Source of the DNA: Paracoccus sp. C2R09
GTDB taxonomy: Bacteria; Pseudomonadota; Alphaproteobacteria; Rhodobacterales; Rhodobacteraceae
Reading direction: 5' to 3'
Length of the DNA stretch: 64,000 nucleotides
Assembly: GCF_018860625.1 (NCBI RefSeq)
Contig: NZ_JAHKQB010000010.1
Coordinates: forward strand, 186,001-250,000
Position 1 is the first letter of the stretch; each line of letters opens with the position of its first letter. Below the pieces are notes generated by a model, which was not told where the DNA came from, searched no databases, and saw nothing but the letters and a program-made list of their open reading frames with translations. The translations under genes were made by a program, and so were the position numbers. Below, one piece after another: positions 41,282-51,773 of this stretch.

Positions 41282-42199
41282 ATGATCAAGGTATTCGGCC
41301 ACACGGCCCCCGACACCGACTCGACCGGCTCGCCCATCATCTGGGCCTGGTACCTGAACGAGGTCCGCAAGACCCCCGCCGAGGCCGTCCTGCAGGGTGA
41401 GCCGAACACCGAAGCCGCTTGGATGCTGACCCGTTGGGACCTGCCCAAGCCCGGCATGATCACCGATGTGGCCGCCGGCGACAAATGCGTCATCGTGGAC
41501 ACCAACAACCCGGCCGAGCTGCCGGATTCGATCAACGATGCCGACATCCTGGAGATCATCGACCACCACATGCTGGTCGGCGGCATCAAGACCCGCAGCC
41601 CGATCAACATTACCATCCGTCCGCTGGCCTGCACCGCGACCATCATGCACGACCTGATGGGCGATGCCGTCGCCGGCGCCCCCGATTGGGTCAAGGGTGC
41701 GATGCTGACCTGCATCCTGTCCGACACGCTGGAGTTCCGCAGCCCGACCACCACCGATCACGACCGTGCCGTGGCCGAGAAGCTGGCAGCCGAGCTGGGC
41801 ATCGACATTCCCGAATACGCGGCCGAGATGTTCGCCGCGAAATCCGATGTCAGCGCCTTCCCGGATGCCGCGCTGCTGAAGATGGACAGCAAGGAATACG
41901 AACTGGGCGGCAAGCAGCTGCGCGTCTCGGTCCTTGAAACCACCGCGCCGCAGGTTCTGCTGGACCGCAAGGACAGCCTGATCGCCTCGATGCCCGCGGT
42001 CGCGGCCGAGGATGGCGCGGACGAGGTCCTGCTGTTCATCATCGACATCCTGCGCGAGGAAGCGACGCTGCTGGTCCCGAACGAGTTCGTCAAGTCGGTG
42101 GCCGAGCGCAGCTTCGGCGTGACCGTCACGGGCGATACGGTCGTCCTGCCGGGCGTCATGAGCCGCAAGAAGCAGATCATCCCGGTCCTGGCCGTCTGA
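41282..42199 (+). CDS. ppaC: Manganese-dependent inorganic pyrophosphatase (family II, DHH)
   Basis: 305 residues, the CBS-free form. It hydrolyses pyrophosphate to phosphate in the cytoplasm, pulling biosynthetic reactions forward. The metal set is visible: His7, Asp11 and Asp13 in FGHTAPDTDS, Asp73 in VDTNN and the DHH at 94-96. SDTLEFRSPT and the C-terminal SRKKQIIPVL substrate motif follow. Family II enzymes occur in Rhodobacter as well as Firmicutes. It overlaps the HAD gene start by one base (TGATG), so they are coupled. Confidence 0.95.
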   Translation: MIKVFGHTAPDTDSTGSPIIWAWYLNEVRKTPAEAVLQGEPNTEAAWMLTRWDLPKPGMITDVAAGDKCVIVDTNNPAELPDSINDADILEIIDHHMLVGGIKTRSPINITIRPLACTATIMHDLMGDAVAGAPDWVKGAMLTCILSDTLEFRSPTTTDHDRAVAEKLAAELGIDIPEYAAEMFAAKSDVSAFPDAALLKMDSKEYELGGKQLRVSVLETTAPQVLLDRKDSLIASMPAVAAEDGADEVLLFIIDILREEATLLVPNEFVKSVAERSFGVTVTGDTVVLPGVMSRKKQIIPVLAV

Positions 42200-43068
42200 T
42201 GACCCGCATCATCGCTTCGCTGGCCGAGATCTCGGCCGGCTACGATGCCCTGTTCTGCGATCTCTGGGGCTGCCTGCACAATGGCCAGCAGCCCTACGAG
42301 GCTGCGGTCGCGGCATTGCGTGAATATCGGCAGGCGGGCGGCAAGGTCTGCCTGATGACCAACGCGCCCCGTCCGAACCAGTATGTCATCGCGCAGCTGG
42401 ACCGGATGGGCGTTCCGCGCGATGCGTGGGACATCGTCGTCAGTTCGGGCGATGCCGCGCAAGAGGCCATGTTCCGGGGCGAGGTCGGTCGCAAGCTTTG
42501 GCATATCGGCCTGCCCAAGGATGACGGCTTCTTCACCGATATCCCGGCAGGGTTCGAGGATGCGCCCGCGGTCACCCGCGTCGATCTGGCCGATGCCGAG
42601 GGCATCGTCGCCTCGGGCCCCTTCGACGAGGAGAACGAGACCCCCGAGCATTACGCCGACCGTTTCCGCGATGCGCTGGAACGCGGGCTGCCGATGCTTT
42701 GCGCGAACCCGGACATCATCGTGGACATGGGCGACAAGCGCATCTACTGCGCGGGTGCGCTGGCCCAGTATTACGAGGAACTGGGCGGCAAGGTCCTCTA
42801 TTTCGGCAAGCCCCATGCGCCGATCTACGACCGCGCCCGCAGGCTGCTTGCGCTTGGCGACCAGGCACGTTTCCTGGCCGTGGGCGACGGCATCAACACC
42901 GATGTCGAGGGTGCCGAGGATCAGGGCATCGACAGCATCTTCGTGACGGGTGGCCTTGCCGCCGAAGAGTTCGGCGACGATGTCGAGAACCCGCGCGGCG
43001 ACATGCTGGAAGATTGGCTGAAGCGAAAGGGCCGCGCGCCCAGCTTTGCTATCGGCCGCCTGCGCTGA
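42199..43068 (+). CDS. HAD-superfamily class IIA hydrolase (TIGR01459-like)
   Basis: 289 residues, NagD/class IIA architecture. Motif I reads FCDLWGCLHNG, with nucleophile Asp21. The usual second Asp two residues on is Trp23, as is common in this subfamily, so the phosphatase chemistry may differ. MTNAPRPNQYV is motif II, FGKPHAPIYDRA holds the motif III Lys, and AVGDGINTDVEGA motif IV. Translation is coupled to the pyrophosphatase. Substrate unknown, possibly a sugar or nucleotide phosphate. A terminator follows. Confidence 0.85.
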   Translation: MTRIIASLAEISAGYDALFCDLWGCLHNGQQPYEAAVAALREYRQAGGKVCLMTNAPRPNQYVIAQLDRMGVPRDAWDIVVSSGDAAQEAMFRGEVGRKLWHIGLPKDDGFFTDIPAGFEDAPAVTRVDLADAEGIVASGPFDEENETPEHYADRFRDALERGLPMLCANPDIIVDMGDKRIYCAGALAQYYEELGGKVLYFGKPHAPIYDRARRLLALGDQARFLAVGDGINTDVEGAEDQGIDSIFVTGGLAAEEFGDDVENPRGDMLEDWLKRKGRAPSFAIGRLR

Positions 43069-43093
43069 ACCGATATCCGGATGCCAAGTTCAG

Positions 43094-43125
43094 GCCCCGC
43101 AGCCATCCCGGCTGCGGGGCTTTTC
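43094..43125 (+). terminator. Intrinsic terminator of the pyrophosphatase-HAD unit
   Basis: 11-bp perfect stem GCCCCGCAGCC/GGCTGCGGGGC, ATCCC loop, then TTTTCC, 25 bp past the HAD stop. Confidence 0.93.
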
Positions 43126-43160
43126 CTTGCGCAACAATCTGGCGTCCGCTTTGCGCATCT

Positions 43161-43169
43161 TGATATAAT
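43161..43169 (+). promoter_or_regulatory. Extended -10 promoter of the MaoC gene
   Basis: TGA-TATAAT is a perfect extended -10 element (TGnTATAAT). No matching -35 sits at 17 bp, which is typical for extended -10 promoters. It lies 54 bp before the ATG at 43224. Confidence 0.65.
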
Positions 43170-43223
43170 ATTGTTTCGCTGCTATGCAGAAAGACGATGC
43201 AATATTTCGGAAGGGTGGCAGAG

Positions 43224-43667
43224 ATGCTGGACAACTTTCCCCGCGGCACCATCGTCATCGAGGACCTGGAGATCGGGATGACGCGGCATCTGCAAAAGCA
43301 GGTGACCGACGCGGATATCGAGATGTTCGCCACCATCTCGACCGACCGCAACCCGGTGCATCTGGACGAGGATTACGCCCGCGACACGATCTTCGAGGGG
43401 CGGATCGCGCATGGCATGCTGACCGCGGGGCTGATCTCGGCGGTGATCGGGGAACAGCTGCCGGGGCATGGGACGGTCTATCTGGGGCAGACGCTGAAAT
43501 TCATGGCACCCGTGCGTCCCGGCGATCTTGTCCGCGCCGAGGTCAGCGTCAGCGCGATCGAGCATGCCAAACGGCGGGTGACGCTTGCAACCCGCTGTTT
43601 GGTGGGCGATACGGTCGTGCTGAAGGGTGAGGCGGTCGTCCTGGCCCCAAGCCGCAAGTTCGACTGA
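43224..43667 (+). CDS. MaoC-family enoyl-CoA hydratase (PhaJ-like)
   Basis: 147 residues from the ATG at 43224, which has AAGGG eight bases upstream. The hot-dog fold hydratase motif D-x5-H is seen in STDRNPVHLDEDYARDTIFEGRIAHGML (Asp and His of the R-hydratase pair). R-specific enoyl-CoA hydratases convert beta-oxidation intermediates to (R)-3-hydroxyacyl-CoA, for polyhydroxyalkanoate in organisms that make it. It stands alone between a terminator and ribF. PHA involvement is inference. Confidence 0.85.
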   Translation: MLDNFPRGTIVIEDLEIGMTRHLQKQVTDADIEMFATISTDRNPVHLDEDYARDTIFEGRIAHGMLTAGLISAVIGEQLPGHGTVYLGQTLKFMAPVRPGDLVRAEVSVSAIEHAKRRVTLATRCLVGDTVVLKGEAVVLAPSRKFD

Positions 43668-43694
43668 CGGGGCGCGGCCCCGAAGGGGGCCCAT

Positions 43695-44624
43695 TTGCAT
43701 ATCCACCGCGACTGGCACGCGATTGCAGCCGACGCGAAGGGCGCCTCGGTTGCGATGGGCAATTTCGATGGCGTCCATCTGGGGCATCGCGCCGTGATCG
43801 ACACGGCCCGCGCGGCCACTGACGGCCCGCTTGGCGTCGTCACCTTCGAACCCCACCCGCGCGAGGTCTTCAAGCCCGACGGTCCGTCCTTCCGCCTGAT
43901 GAATGCCGAAAGCCGCGCGAACCGTCTGGCCCGGCTGGCGGTCGATCACCTCTACGAACTGCCCTTCGGCCCGGAACTGGCAGGCCTGTCGCCCGAGGCA
44001 TTTGCCCAGCAGGTTCTGGTGGATGGGCTGGGCGTGTCGCATGTCACGGTGGGGGCGGATTTCAAGTTCGGGGCCAAGCGCGCGGGCGATGCGGTCATGC
44101 TGATGCAGCTGGGTCAGCAGCTGGGCTTCGGCGTCACCGTGCAACCGCTGATCCAGTCGGGCGACGCGGTCTACAGCTCGACCGCGATCCGTCAGGCGCT
44201 GACCGAGGGTCGCACCCGAGAGGCCGAGCGGATGCTGGGCCACTGGCACCGCATCGACGGAGAAGTGATCCACGGCGAGAAGCGGGGCCGCCAGCTGGGC
44301 TGGCGCACGGCCAACATGGCCATGGAGGGGCTGCATCTGCCGCGGCTGGGCGTCTATGCCGTGCTGGTCGATATCCTGACCGGCCCGAACAAGGGCCCCG
44401 CGACCGGCGTCGCATCCATCGGGGTGCGTCCGATGTTCGGCAAGAACGCCCCCAATCTCGAGGTGCATCTGTTCGATTTCGACGGCGATCTCTATGGTCA
44501 GCACCTGTCCGTGGCGCTGGTCGAGTTCCTGCGCGACGAGATGGCCTTCGACGGCGTGGACATGCTGGTCCAGCAGATCGAGGCCGATGCGACCTGCGCG
44601 CGCGACATTCTGGCGGGGCGGTGA
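43695..44624 (+). CDS. ribF: Bifunctional riboflavin kinase/FAD synthetase
   Basis: 309 residues beginning with a TTG at 43695 after GAAGGGGG. It phosphorylates riboflavin to FMN and adenylylates it to FAD. The N-terminal nucleotidyltransferase has SVAMGNFDGVHLGHRAVI and VTFEPHPREVF; YSSTAIRQAL is its ISSTxIR motif. The C-terminal kinase has RGRQLGWRTANM and GVASIGVRPMFG. The stop overlaps the start of the YkgJ-like gene by one base. FAD supply fits the many flavin enzymes encoded here, but no direct link is shown. Confidence 0.95.
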   Translation: MHIHRDWHAIAADAKGASVAMGNFDGVHLGHRAVIDTARAATDGPLGVVTFEPHPREVFKPDGPSFRLMNAESRANRLARLAVDHLYELPFGPELAGLSPEAFAQQVLVDGLGVSHVTVGADFKFGAKRAGDAVMLMQLGQQLGFGVTVQPLIQSGDAVYSSTAIRQALTEGRTREAERMLGHWHRIDGEVIHGEKRGRQLGWRTANMAMEGLHLPRLGVYAVLVDILTGPNKGPATGVASIGVRPMFGKNAPNLEVHLFDFDGDLYGQHLSVALVEFLRDEMAFDGVDMLVQQIEADATCARDILAGR

Positions 44625-45064
44625 TGCGACCGAATTTCTGGGAATTGCCGCTGAAGGACCTGACGCGCCCCGAATGGGAGGCGCTGTGCGATGGATGCGG
44701 CAAGTGCTGCCTGAACAAGATCGAGTTCGAGGATACGGACGAACTGGCCTTCACCCGCGTGGCGTGCAAGCTTCTGGACGGGCAGACTTGTCAGTGTTCC
44801 TCCTATCCCAACCGGCATGATTTCGTGCCGGATTGCGTGGTGCTGACCCCGGCCAAGCTTGACGAGATCTCGTGGTGGCTGCCCGGCACCTGCGCCTATC
44901 GCCTGCGGGCCGAGGGCAAGCCGCTGCACGATTGGCACCACCTGATCTCGGGCGATCGCGAGGCCGTCCACCGCGCGGGCGAGAGCGTGCGCGGCTGGAC
45001 CGTGAACGAGCTTTCCGTGGACGAGGACGATTGGGAGGATCACATCATCGAGGATCTGACATGA
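44624..45064 (+). CDS. YcgN/YkgJ-family CxxCxxCC protein (UPF0260)
   Basis: 146 residues. An N-terminal CDGCGKCC and later CQCSSYPNR with DC give the cysteine set of the UPF0260/YkgJ family, presumed to bind zinc or an iron-sulfur cluster. ATG at 44624 overlaps the ribF stop (TGATG); a GTG one codon earlier is possible. The end overlaps the threonine aldolase start by 4 bp, so ribF, this gene and the aldolase are one coupled run. Function unknown. Confidence 0.85.
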   Translation: MRPNFWELPLKDLTRPEWEALCDGCGKCCLNKIEFEDTDELAFTRVACKLLDGQTCQCSSYPNRHDFVPDCVVLTPAKLDEISWWLPGTCAYRLRAEGKPLHDWHHLISGDREAVHRAGESVRGWTVNELSVDEDDWEDHIIEDLT

Positions 45065-46101
45065 ATTTCGCCTCCGACAACGTCCGTTCGGCCCATCCTG
45101 CCGTCTTTCGCGCGATGGAGCGGGCGAATGCAGGCGCGGCAAGCCCCTATGGCGGCGATGACGTGACCGCCGAGGCGGTCGAGGCGATCCGCGACCTGTT
45201 CGAGGCCCCGGAGGCCGTGGTGCGCTTCGCAGCGACCGGCACGGCGGCGAACGCGCTGGTCTGCGCGCAGCTGTCGCCGTCCTTCGGGCGCATCTACTGT
45301 CATGCCGATGCGCATATCGAGACGAGCGAATGCGCTGCGCCCGAATTCTTCTCTCATGGTGCGAAGCTGGTCACGCTGCCCGGACCCGACGGCAAGCTGG
45401 ACCCCGAGATCCTGCAGATCGCGTTGCAGCAGGGCGCGGCGGGTGGCCTGAACGAAGGTCGCAGCGCGATGGTGTCGATCACCAATGCGACGGAATGGGG
45501 CACGGTCTATGACCTGTCCGAGGTGCGGGCGCTGGCCGATGCGACCCATGCGATGGGGCTGCCCTTCCACATGGACGGGGCGCGTTTTGCCAATGCCGCG
45601 GCGCATCTGGGCGCCTCGCCTGCCGACCTGACCTGGCGCGCAGGTGTCGATGCGCTGTGCTTCGGGGGGACCAAGAACGGCGCGATGGCGGCCGAGGCGA
45701 TGATCTTCTTCCAACCTTCGCTGGCTGGCGGGTTCGATTATCGCCGCAAGCAGTCGGGGCATGTCTTTTCCAAGAACCGTTTCCTGGCCGCGCAGATGCT
45801 GGCGCTTGCCACGGACGGGCTCTGGCGCGATCTGGCGGGGGCCGCCAACGCGAAGGCCCGGATCCTGGCGGATGCGGTGATCGCGGGTGGGGGGCGGCTG
45901 CTGACGCCCGTCCAGTCGAACGCCGTCTTTGCCGAGATTTCGGCGGCCACGCATGAACATGCAACGCGGGCAGGGGCCGAATATTACCCCTGGCCGGACA
46001 AGACCGCGGCGGGGGTCGATCCGATTTCCATCAGGCTGGTCTGCGCCTGGGACACGCCCGACGAGGATGTCGCGGCGCTGGCCGCGATCCTGCGCGGTTA
46101 G
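45061..46101 (+). CDS. ltaE: Low-specificity L-threonine aldolase
   Basis: 346 residues, PLP fold type I. It opens FASDNVRSAHPAVFRAM. A GTAANALVCAQL cofactor loop, HMDGARFANAAAHL and the Schiff-base Lys in CFGGTKNGAM follow. It cleaves threonine (and allo-threonine) to glycine and acetaldehyde. Coupled to the YkgJ-like gene by ATGA. Its TAG stop and the TAA stop of the opposing cinA gene share a TTAG, leaving no spacer. Confidence 0.92.
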   Translation: MNFASDNVRSAHPAVFRAMERANAGAASPYGGDDVTAEAVEAIRDLFEAPEAVVRFAATGTAANALVCAQLSPSFGRIYCHADAHIETSECAAPEFFSHGAKLVTLPGPDGKLDPEILQIALQQGAAGGLNEGRSAMVSITNATEWGTVYDLSEVRALADATHAMGLPFHMDGARFANAAAHLGASPADLTWRAGVDALCFGGTKNGAMAAEAMIFFQPSLAGGFDYRRKQSGHVFSKNRFLAAQMLALATDGLWRDLAGAANAKARILADAVIAGGGRLLTPVQSNAVFAEISAATHEHATRAGAEYYPWPDKTAAGVDPISIRLVCAWDTPDEDVAALAAILRG

Positions 46102-46568
46102 GCCCGCAACGCTTCGATCAGCATCTGCAGCGCATGTTCGACCGTGGCTGCGCGAACGCGGTGACGCCCTGTCGCGCCGAACTCGACCGTCTGGGTCCGG
46201 GTCCCGAAGGCCTGGGCGATGCCGAAGCAGACGCGCCCCTCGGGCTTGTGCTCGGACCCGCCGGGGCCTGCGATGCCGGTCACCGATACGGCGATCCCGG
46301 CTGCCGAATTGCGCAGCGCACCCTGTGCCATCTGGGCCGCGACCTCTTCGCTGACCGCGCCGAAATCGGCCAGCGTTTCCGCGCGGACGCCCAGCATCTG
46401 CATCTTGGCATCGTTGGAATAGGTGACGAAGCCCCGGTCGAAGGCGTCCGAACTGCCCGGCACCTCGGTCAGCGACCCGGAAATCAGACCGCCGGTGCAG
46501 CTTTCGGCGGTGGCGATCATCACCCCGCGATCACGGGCGGCCTGCAGCGCGTCCGAGGCAAGGCTCAC
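46098..46568 (-). CDS. pncC: CinA C-terminal domain / nicotinamide-nucleotide amidohydrolase
   Basis: 156 residues from the GTG at 46568. It is the stand-alone CinA-C domain: IATAESCTGGLISGSLTEVPGSSDAFDRGFVTYSN and VSVTGIAGPGGSEHKPEGRV. It deamidates NMN back to nicotinate mononucleotide in NAD recycling. The GTGA overlap couples it to pgpA. It is the last gene of purL-ispDF-pgpA-cinA. A frame extending further upstream starts inside pgpA and is not used. Confidence 0.9.
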   Translation of the reverse strand: MSLASDALQAARDRGVMIATAESCTGGLISGSLTEVPGSSDAFDRGFVTYSNDAKMQMLGVRAETLADFGAVSEEVAAQMAQGALRNSAAGIAVSVTGIAGPGGSEHKPEGRVCFGIAQAFGTRTQTVEFGATGRHRVRAATVEHALQMLIEALRA

Positions 46569-47056
46569 ATCAGCACCCCATGCGCGATCGCGGCGACGGC
46601 CATGGTGGCGATGGCGGCGAAGATCCCCGCCCAAAGATCGTCGATCATCACCCCCGCCGCGTCATGCCTGCGGTCCGCGCGTCCGACAAGCCATGGCTTC
46701 CAGATGTCGAACAGGCGGAAGAAGAAGAACGCCGCGACCCATCCCGGATAGGGGAAGCTGTCGGCGGGCAGGCCCGCATGCCAGAACCCGAACGAGGGCG
46801 CCATGAGCGCCAGCCACTGGCCGGCGACCTCGTCGATGACGATCTCGGATCGGTCGGGGTCGGTCATCCCAGCCGTGTGAACGCGAACGGCCCAGAACCC
46901 GGTGACGATCACCAGGCCCGTGGCCAGCGCCAGCAACGGGAAATGCCCGATCCGGTGCAGGATCAGGCCCAATGCGACGGCTACCGCCGATCCCCATGTG
47001 CCGGGGGCGGGTCGCAGAAGGCCCGCGCCGAACCAGATGCAGAGAAGCCGTGCCAT
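46565..47056 (-). CDS. pgpA: Phosphatidylglycerophosphatase A
   Basis: 163 residues, several membrane helices. It dephosphorylates phosphatidylglycerophosphate to phosphatidylglycerol at the inner membrane. Family signs: FGAGLLRPAPGTWGSAVAV, DRSEIVIDEVAGQWLAL and FFFFRLFDIWKPW, with VMIDDLWAGI near the end. It starts 3 bp after the ispDF stop and couples to cinA. Phospholipid supply beside isoprenoid synthesis makes a membrane-building pair. Confidence 0.93.
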   Translation of the reverse strand: MARLLCIWFGAGLLRPAPGTWGSAVAVALGLILHRIGHFPLLALATGLVIVTGFWAVRVHTAGMTDPDRSEIVIDEVAGQWLALMAPSFGFWHAGLPADSFPYPGWVAAFFFFRLFDIWKPWLVGRADRRHDAAGVMIDDLWAGIFAAIATMAVAAIAHGVLM

Positions 47057-47059
47057 GCG

Positions 47060-48201
47060 CTATTCCTTGATCAATGCGACGGTGGCGATGGATGCGATCC
47101 CCTCGCGCCGGCCGGTAAAGCCCAGGCGTTCCGAGGTGGTCGCCTTGACGCTGATGCGCGATGCATCGAGGTCCATGATCTGCGCAAGGCGGTCCTGCAT
47201 CGCCTGCGCACGGGGGCCGACCTTCGGAGCCTCGCAGATCAGCGTGACATCGGCATTTCCGAAACGAAAGCCCATGCTGCGGGCCAGGTCGGCGGCATGG
47301 CGCAGGAAGATCGCGCTGTCGGCACCCTTCCATTGCGGGTCCGACGGCGGAAAATGCCGCCCGATATCGCCCTGCGACAGGGCACCATAGATCGCATCCG
47401 TCAGCGCGTGCATCCCGACATCGGCATCGGAATGCCCGACCAGTCCCGCATCATGGGGCAGCTGCACACCGCAAAGCGTGACGTGATCGCCCGGTCCGAA
47501 TGCATGCACGTCATAGCCATTGCCGAGCCGGATATCCATTTCGCCCTCCATCAGGCGTTCGGCCCGCGCCAGATCGGCGAGCCATGTGATCTTCAGATTG
47601 TCTTCCGAGCCTTGGGTGATCGCAACCCCGTGCCCGGCCTTCAGCGCAAGTTCGACATCGTCGGCGGCGCCGTCCGGATGGGCGCGATGCGCCTGCAGGA
47701 TCGCCTCCAGCGCGAAGCCCTGCGGGGTCTGCGCGCGGAACAGCCCGTCGCGGGGCGCGGTCGCGGTGACCATGCCGTCACGGCCCTGCCACAGTGCGTC
47801 CGATACCGGCAGCGCAGGGGCCGCGGCGACAGCGCCTGCCTGCAGCGCCTCGATCACGCCGGTGATGACCGTATCCGACACAAGCGGCCTTGCGCCGTCA
47901 TGGATCAGCACATGGCTTGCCTGACCCTGCAACGCCTGAAGCCCCGCATGCACGCTGGCCGAGCGCGTCGCGCCGCCCGTGACGATCGTGACCGCACCGG
48001 CATAGCGTTCCATCGCATCGGCCATGTCGTCGGGATGGACAACCAGCACCACGCGATCGAAGCCCGCGAAGGCCGCGATCGCATGGTCGAGGACCGGACG
48101 TCCCGCCAGATCGCGCCACTGCTTGGGCGCACCGGCACCCATGCGGGTGCCGCGCCCGGCAGCGGTGATCAGCGCGGCAAAGCCCGCAGGGGCCCGCAGG
48201 C

Positions 48202-48205
<4 letters not shown>
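47060..48205 (-). CDS. ispDF: Bifunctional IspD/IspF, isoprenoid MEP pathway
   Basis: 381 residues. IspD (about 1-220): [32 protein letters not shown]; it makes CDP-methylerythritol. IspF (about 225-381): [22 protein letters not shown] with Asp/His metal ligands, [21 protein letters not shown] and [13 protein letters not shown]; it forms the cyclic diphosphate. The fused form is common in alphaproteobacteria, with the middle enzyme IspE encoded elsewhere. ATG at 48205 overlaps the purL stop by 4 bp. Confidence 0.97.
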
Positions 48206-50382
<2,177 letters not shown>

Positions 50383-50465
50383 GCCAAAAGCCCTTCCTGC
50401 GCATGAAATCACGCGCCTTTTAGGGCCTGTCGCGCCCCATGGGAAGGCACCGCCGTCCGCTGGAC

Positions 50466-50550
50466 AAAAAAAAGCCGGGCACGAAGCCCGGCCTAAGTCC
50501 AACAGGGAGGTAGAAGGTGATGAGCCGTTAGGCCCGGTATCTCCTTCTAA
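50466..50550 (-). ncRNA. Candidate trans-acting small RNA with exposed CCUCCCU segment
   Basis: On the minus strand a 7-bp stem TAGAAGG/CCTTCTA closes a 25-nt loop, itself with a CCG/CGG mini-hairpin. The single-stranded CCTCCCTGTTGG follows. Then comes a terminator hairpin GCCGGGC/GCCCGGC (50474-50492) and eight T. A TTGCGA -35 (50578-50583) and a weak TAGATC -10 (50555-50560) at 17 bp fit a start near 50548, giving about 85 nt. The layout (hairpin, pyrimidine anti-Shine-Dalgarno stretch, terminator) recalls the suhB/alpha-r14 (MmgR) RNA family. Family membership is inference. Confidence 0.6.
50474..50492 (-). terminator. Terminator of the small RNA
   Basis: 7-bp GC stem with a five-base loop (TTCGT on the RNA strand), followed on the minus strand by eight consecutive T (50473-50466). 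It is the strongest T-tract in the window. Confidence 0.93.
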
Positions 50551-50708
50551 GCCCGATCTATGTGCAGTGTGTGAACTTCGCAAGGCGGGATTTGCTGCAT
50601 CTGCAACATATCACCCATGCAGTTGCCGAATAGCTGCAACCATAGGAAGAAACCCGCCGAAGATCAGGGGCTTTCGCGCATGGACTGCCGATATTTCGGG
50701 CAAGTGCA

Positions 50709-51614
50709 TCAGGAATGCCCAGACTCGGATTGGTGCCGGCGATAGGCCTGGATCTCCTCGAGGACGAAATCGCGGAAGACGGCGACGCGCCGCGTCTGAC
50801 GCAGTTCCTCGGGATAGGCGAGGAAGACCGGAACCTCGCCGGATTCGAGATCCGAGAAGATGCGCACCAGTTCGGGATGGTCGGCGGTCAGGTAATCGGG
50901 AAGGACGCCGATCCCCAGATTGGCCAGAACCGCCTGAAGCACGCCGAAATAGTTGTTCACGGTCAGGGTCGATCCGACATTCTGCGCCATCAGCGTCTCG
51001 ACCAGTCGCGCCCCCGATGCGACCTGCGGCTGATCCGGCTTCTGGCAGATCAGCCGGTGCTTGGACAGCTCGTCCAGCGTTTCGGGCTTGCCATGCGCGG
51101 CGATATAGTCCGGCGTCGCATAGAGCCGCATGCTGATATTGAGAAGCCTGCGACGGATCAGGTCGGACTGGCTGGGCTCCTTCATGCGGATCGCCACGTC
51201 GGCCTCTCGCATCGGCAGGTCCAGCACGCGTTCCTCGAGCAGCAGGTCGATCCGCAGATCGGGGTATTTCTCGTACAGTTTCACCAGGCGCGGGGCCAGC
51301 CACAGCGTGCCGAAGCCCACCGGGGTCGTCACCTTCAATTCACCGAAGACGTTTTCCTCGCTGTCGCGAATGCGCGCGGATGCGCTTTCCAGCTTGCGCG
51401 CCATCGAGGATGTGGCCTGGAACAGCAATTCGCCCTGCTCGGTCAGGATCAGGCCGCGCGCATGTCGGTGGAACAGGGTCGTGCCCAATGCCTCCTCCAA
51501 CGCCCGGATCTGACGGCTGACCGCGGATTGCGACAGATGCAGCGTATCGCCGGCATGGGTCAGGCTGCCGGCATCGGCCACAGCGTGAAAGATTCTGAGC
51601 TTGTCCCAGTCCAT
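50709..51614 (-). CDS. LysR-family transcription regulator
   Basis: 301 residues. The N-terminal winged helix (LRIFHAVADAGSLTHAGDTLHLSQSAVSRQIRALEEALG) is textbook LysR; a periplasmic-binding-like effector domain begins near 90. The gene is divergent from the indolepyruvate oxidoreductase, and a T-N11-A palindrome lies in the 159 bp between them, so it probably controls that enzyme and itself. Effector unknown; an aromatic amino acid or its keto acid would fit. No promoter of its own stands out. Confidence 0.92.
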   Translation of the reverse strand: MDWDKLRIFHAVADAGSLTHAGDTLHLSQSAVSRQIRALEEALGTTLFHRHARGLILTEQGELLFQATSSMARKLESASARIRDSEENVFGELKVTTPVGFGTLWLAPRLVKLYEKYPDLRIDLLLEERVLDLPMREADVAIRMKEPSQSDLIRRRLLNISMRLYATPDYIAAHGKPETLDELSKHRLICQKPDQPQVASGARLVETLMAQNVGSTLTVNNYFGVLQAVLANLGIGVLPDYLTADHPELVRIFSDLESGEVPVFLAYPEELRQTRRVAVFRDFVLEEIQAYRRHQSESGHS

Positions 51615-51711
51615 GGTTCCTGCCTTGTCATGTCAGCCATGCGTTCAGCGCAAAGCTAATGTCCAGCTGCGCGACGCACAACCCGGGGTCAAGCGAAGTT
51701 TTTTCTTCTTT

Positions 51712-51728
51712 GGTCAGTAAAACTGACC
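51712..51728. promoter_or_regulatory. Palindromic LysR-type operator (T-N11-A) before the oxidoreductase
   Basis: GGTCAGT-AAA-ACTGACC is a perfect 7-bp inverted repeat. Within it TCAGTAAAACTGA obeys the LysR T-N11-A rule. A TATGAT -10-like hexamer (51729-51734) directly abuts it. The oxidoreductase ATG is 45 bp further on. Confidence 0.65.
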
Positions 51729-51773
51729 TATGATTACCACGGTGCAAGCCATCATGCGAGGGAGGAGAGCAGG

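Larger units (their letters stand above)
50383..50708. other. Intergenic region between purL and the LysR gene
   Basis: 326 bp. It holds the candidate small RNA and its terminator (50466-50550). The part next to the LysR stop (50590-50708) shows no gene or terminator for the regulator. The 80 bp between RNA terminator and purL must contain the purL promoter unless purL is read through. Confidence 0.5.

Noticed and set aside
50508..50530. Strong GGGAGG ribosome site followed by ATG on the plus strand
   Set aside because: The frame ends after three codons; the GGGAGG is simply the complement of the CCTCCC stretch of the small RNA candidate.
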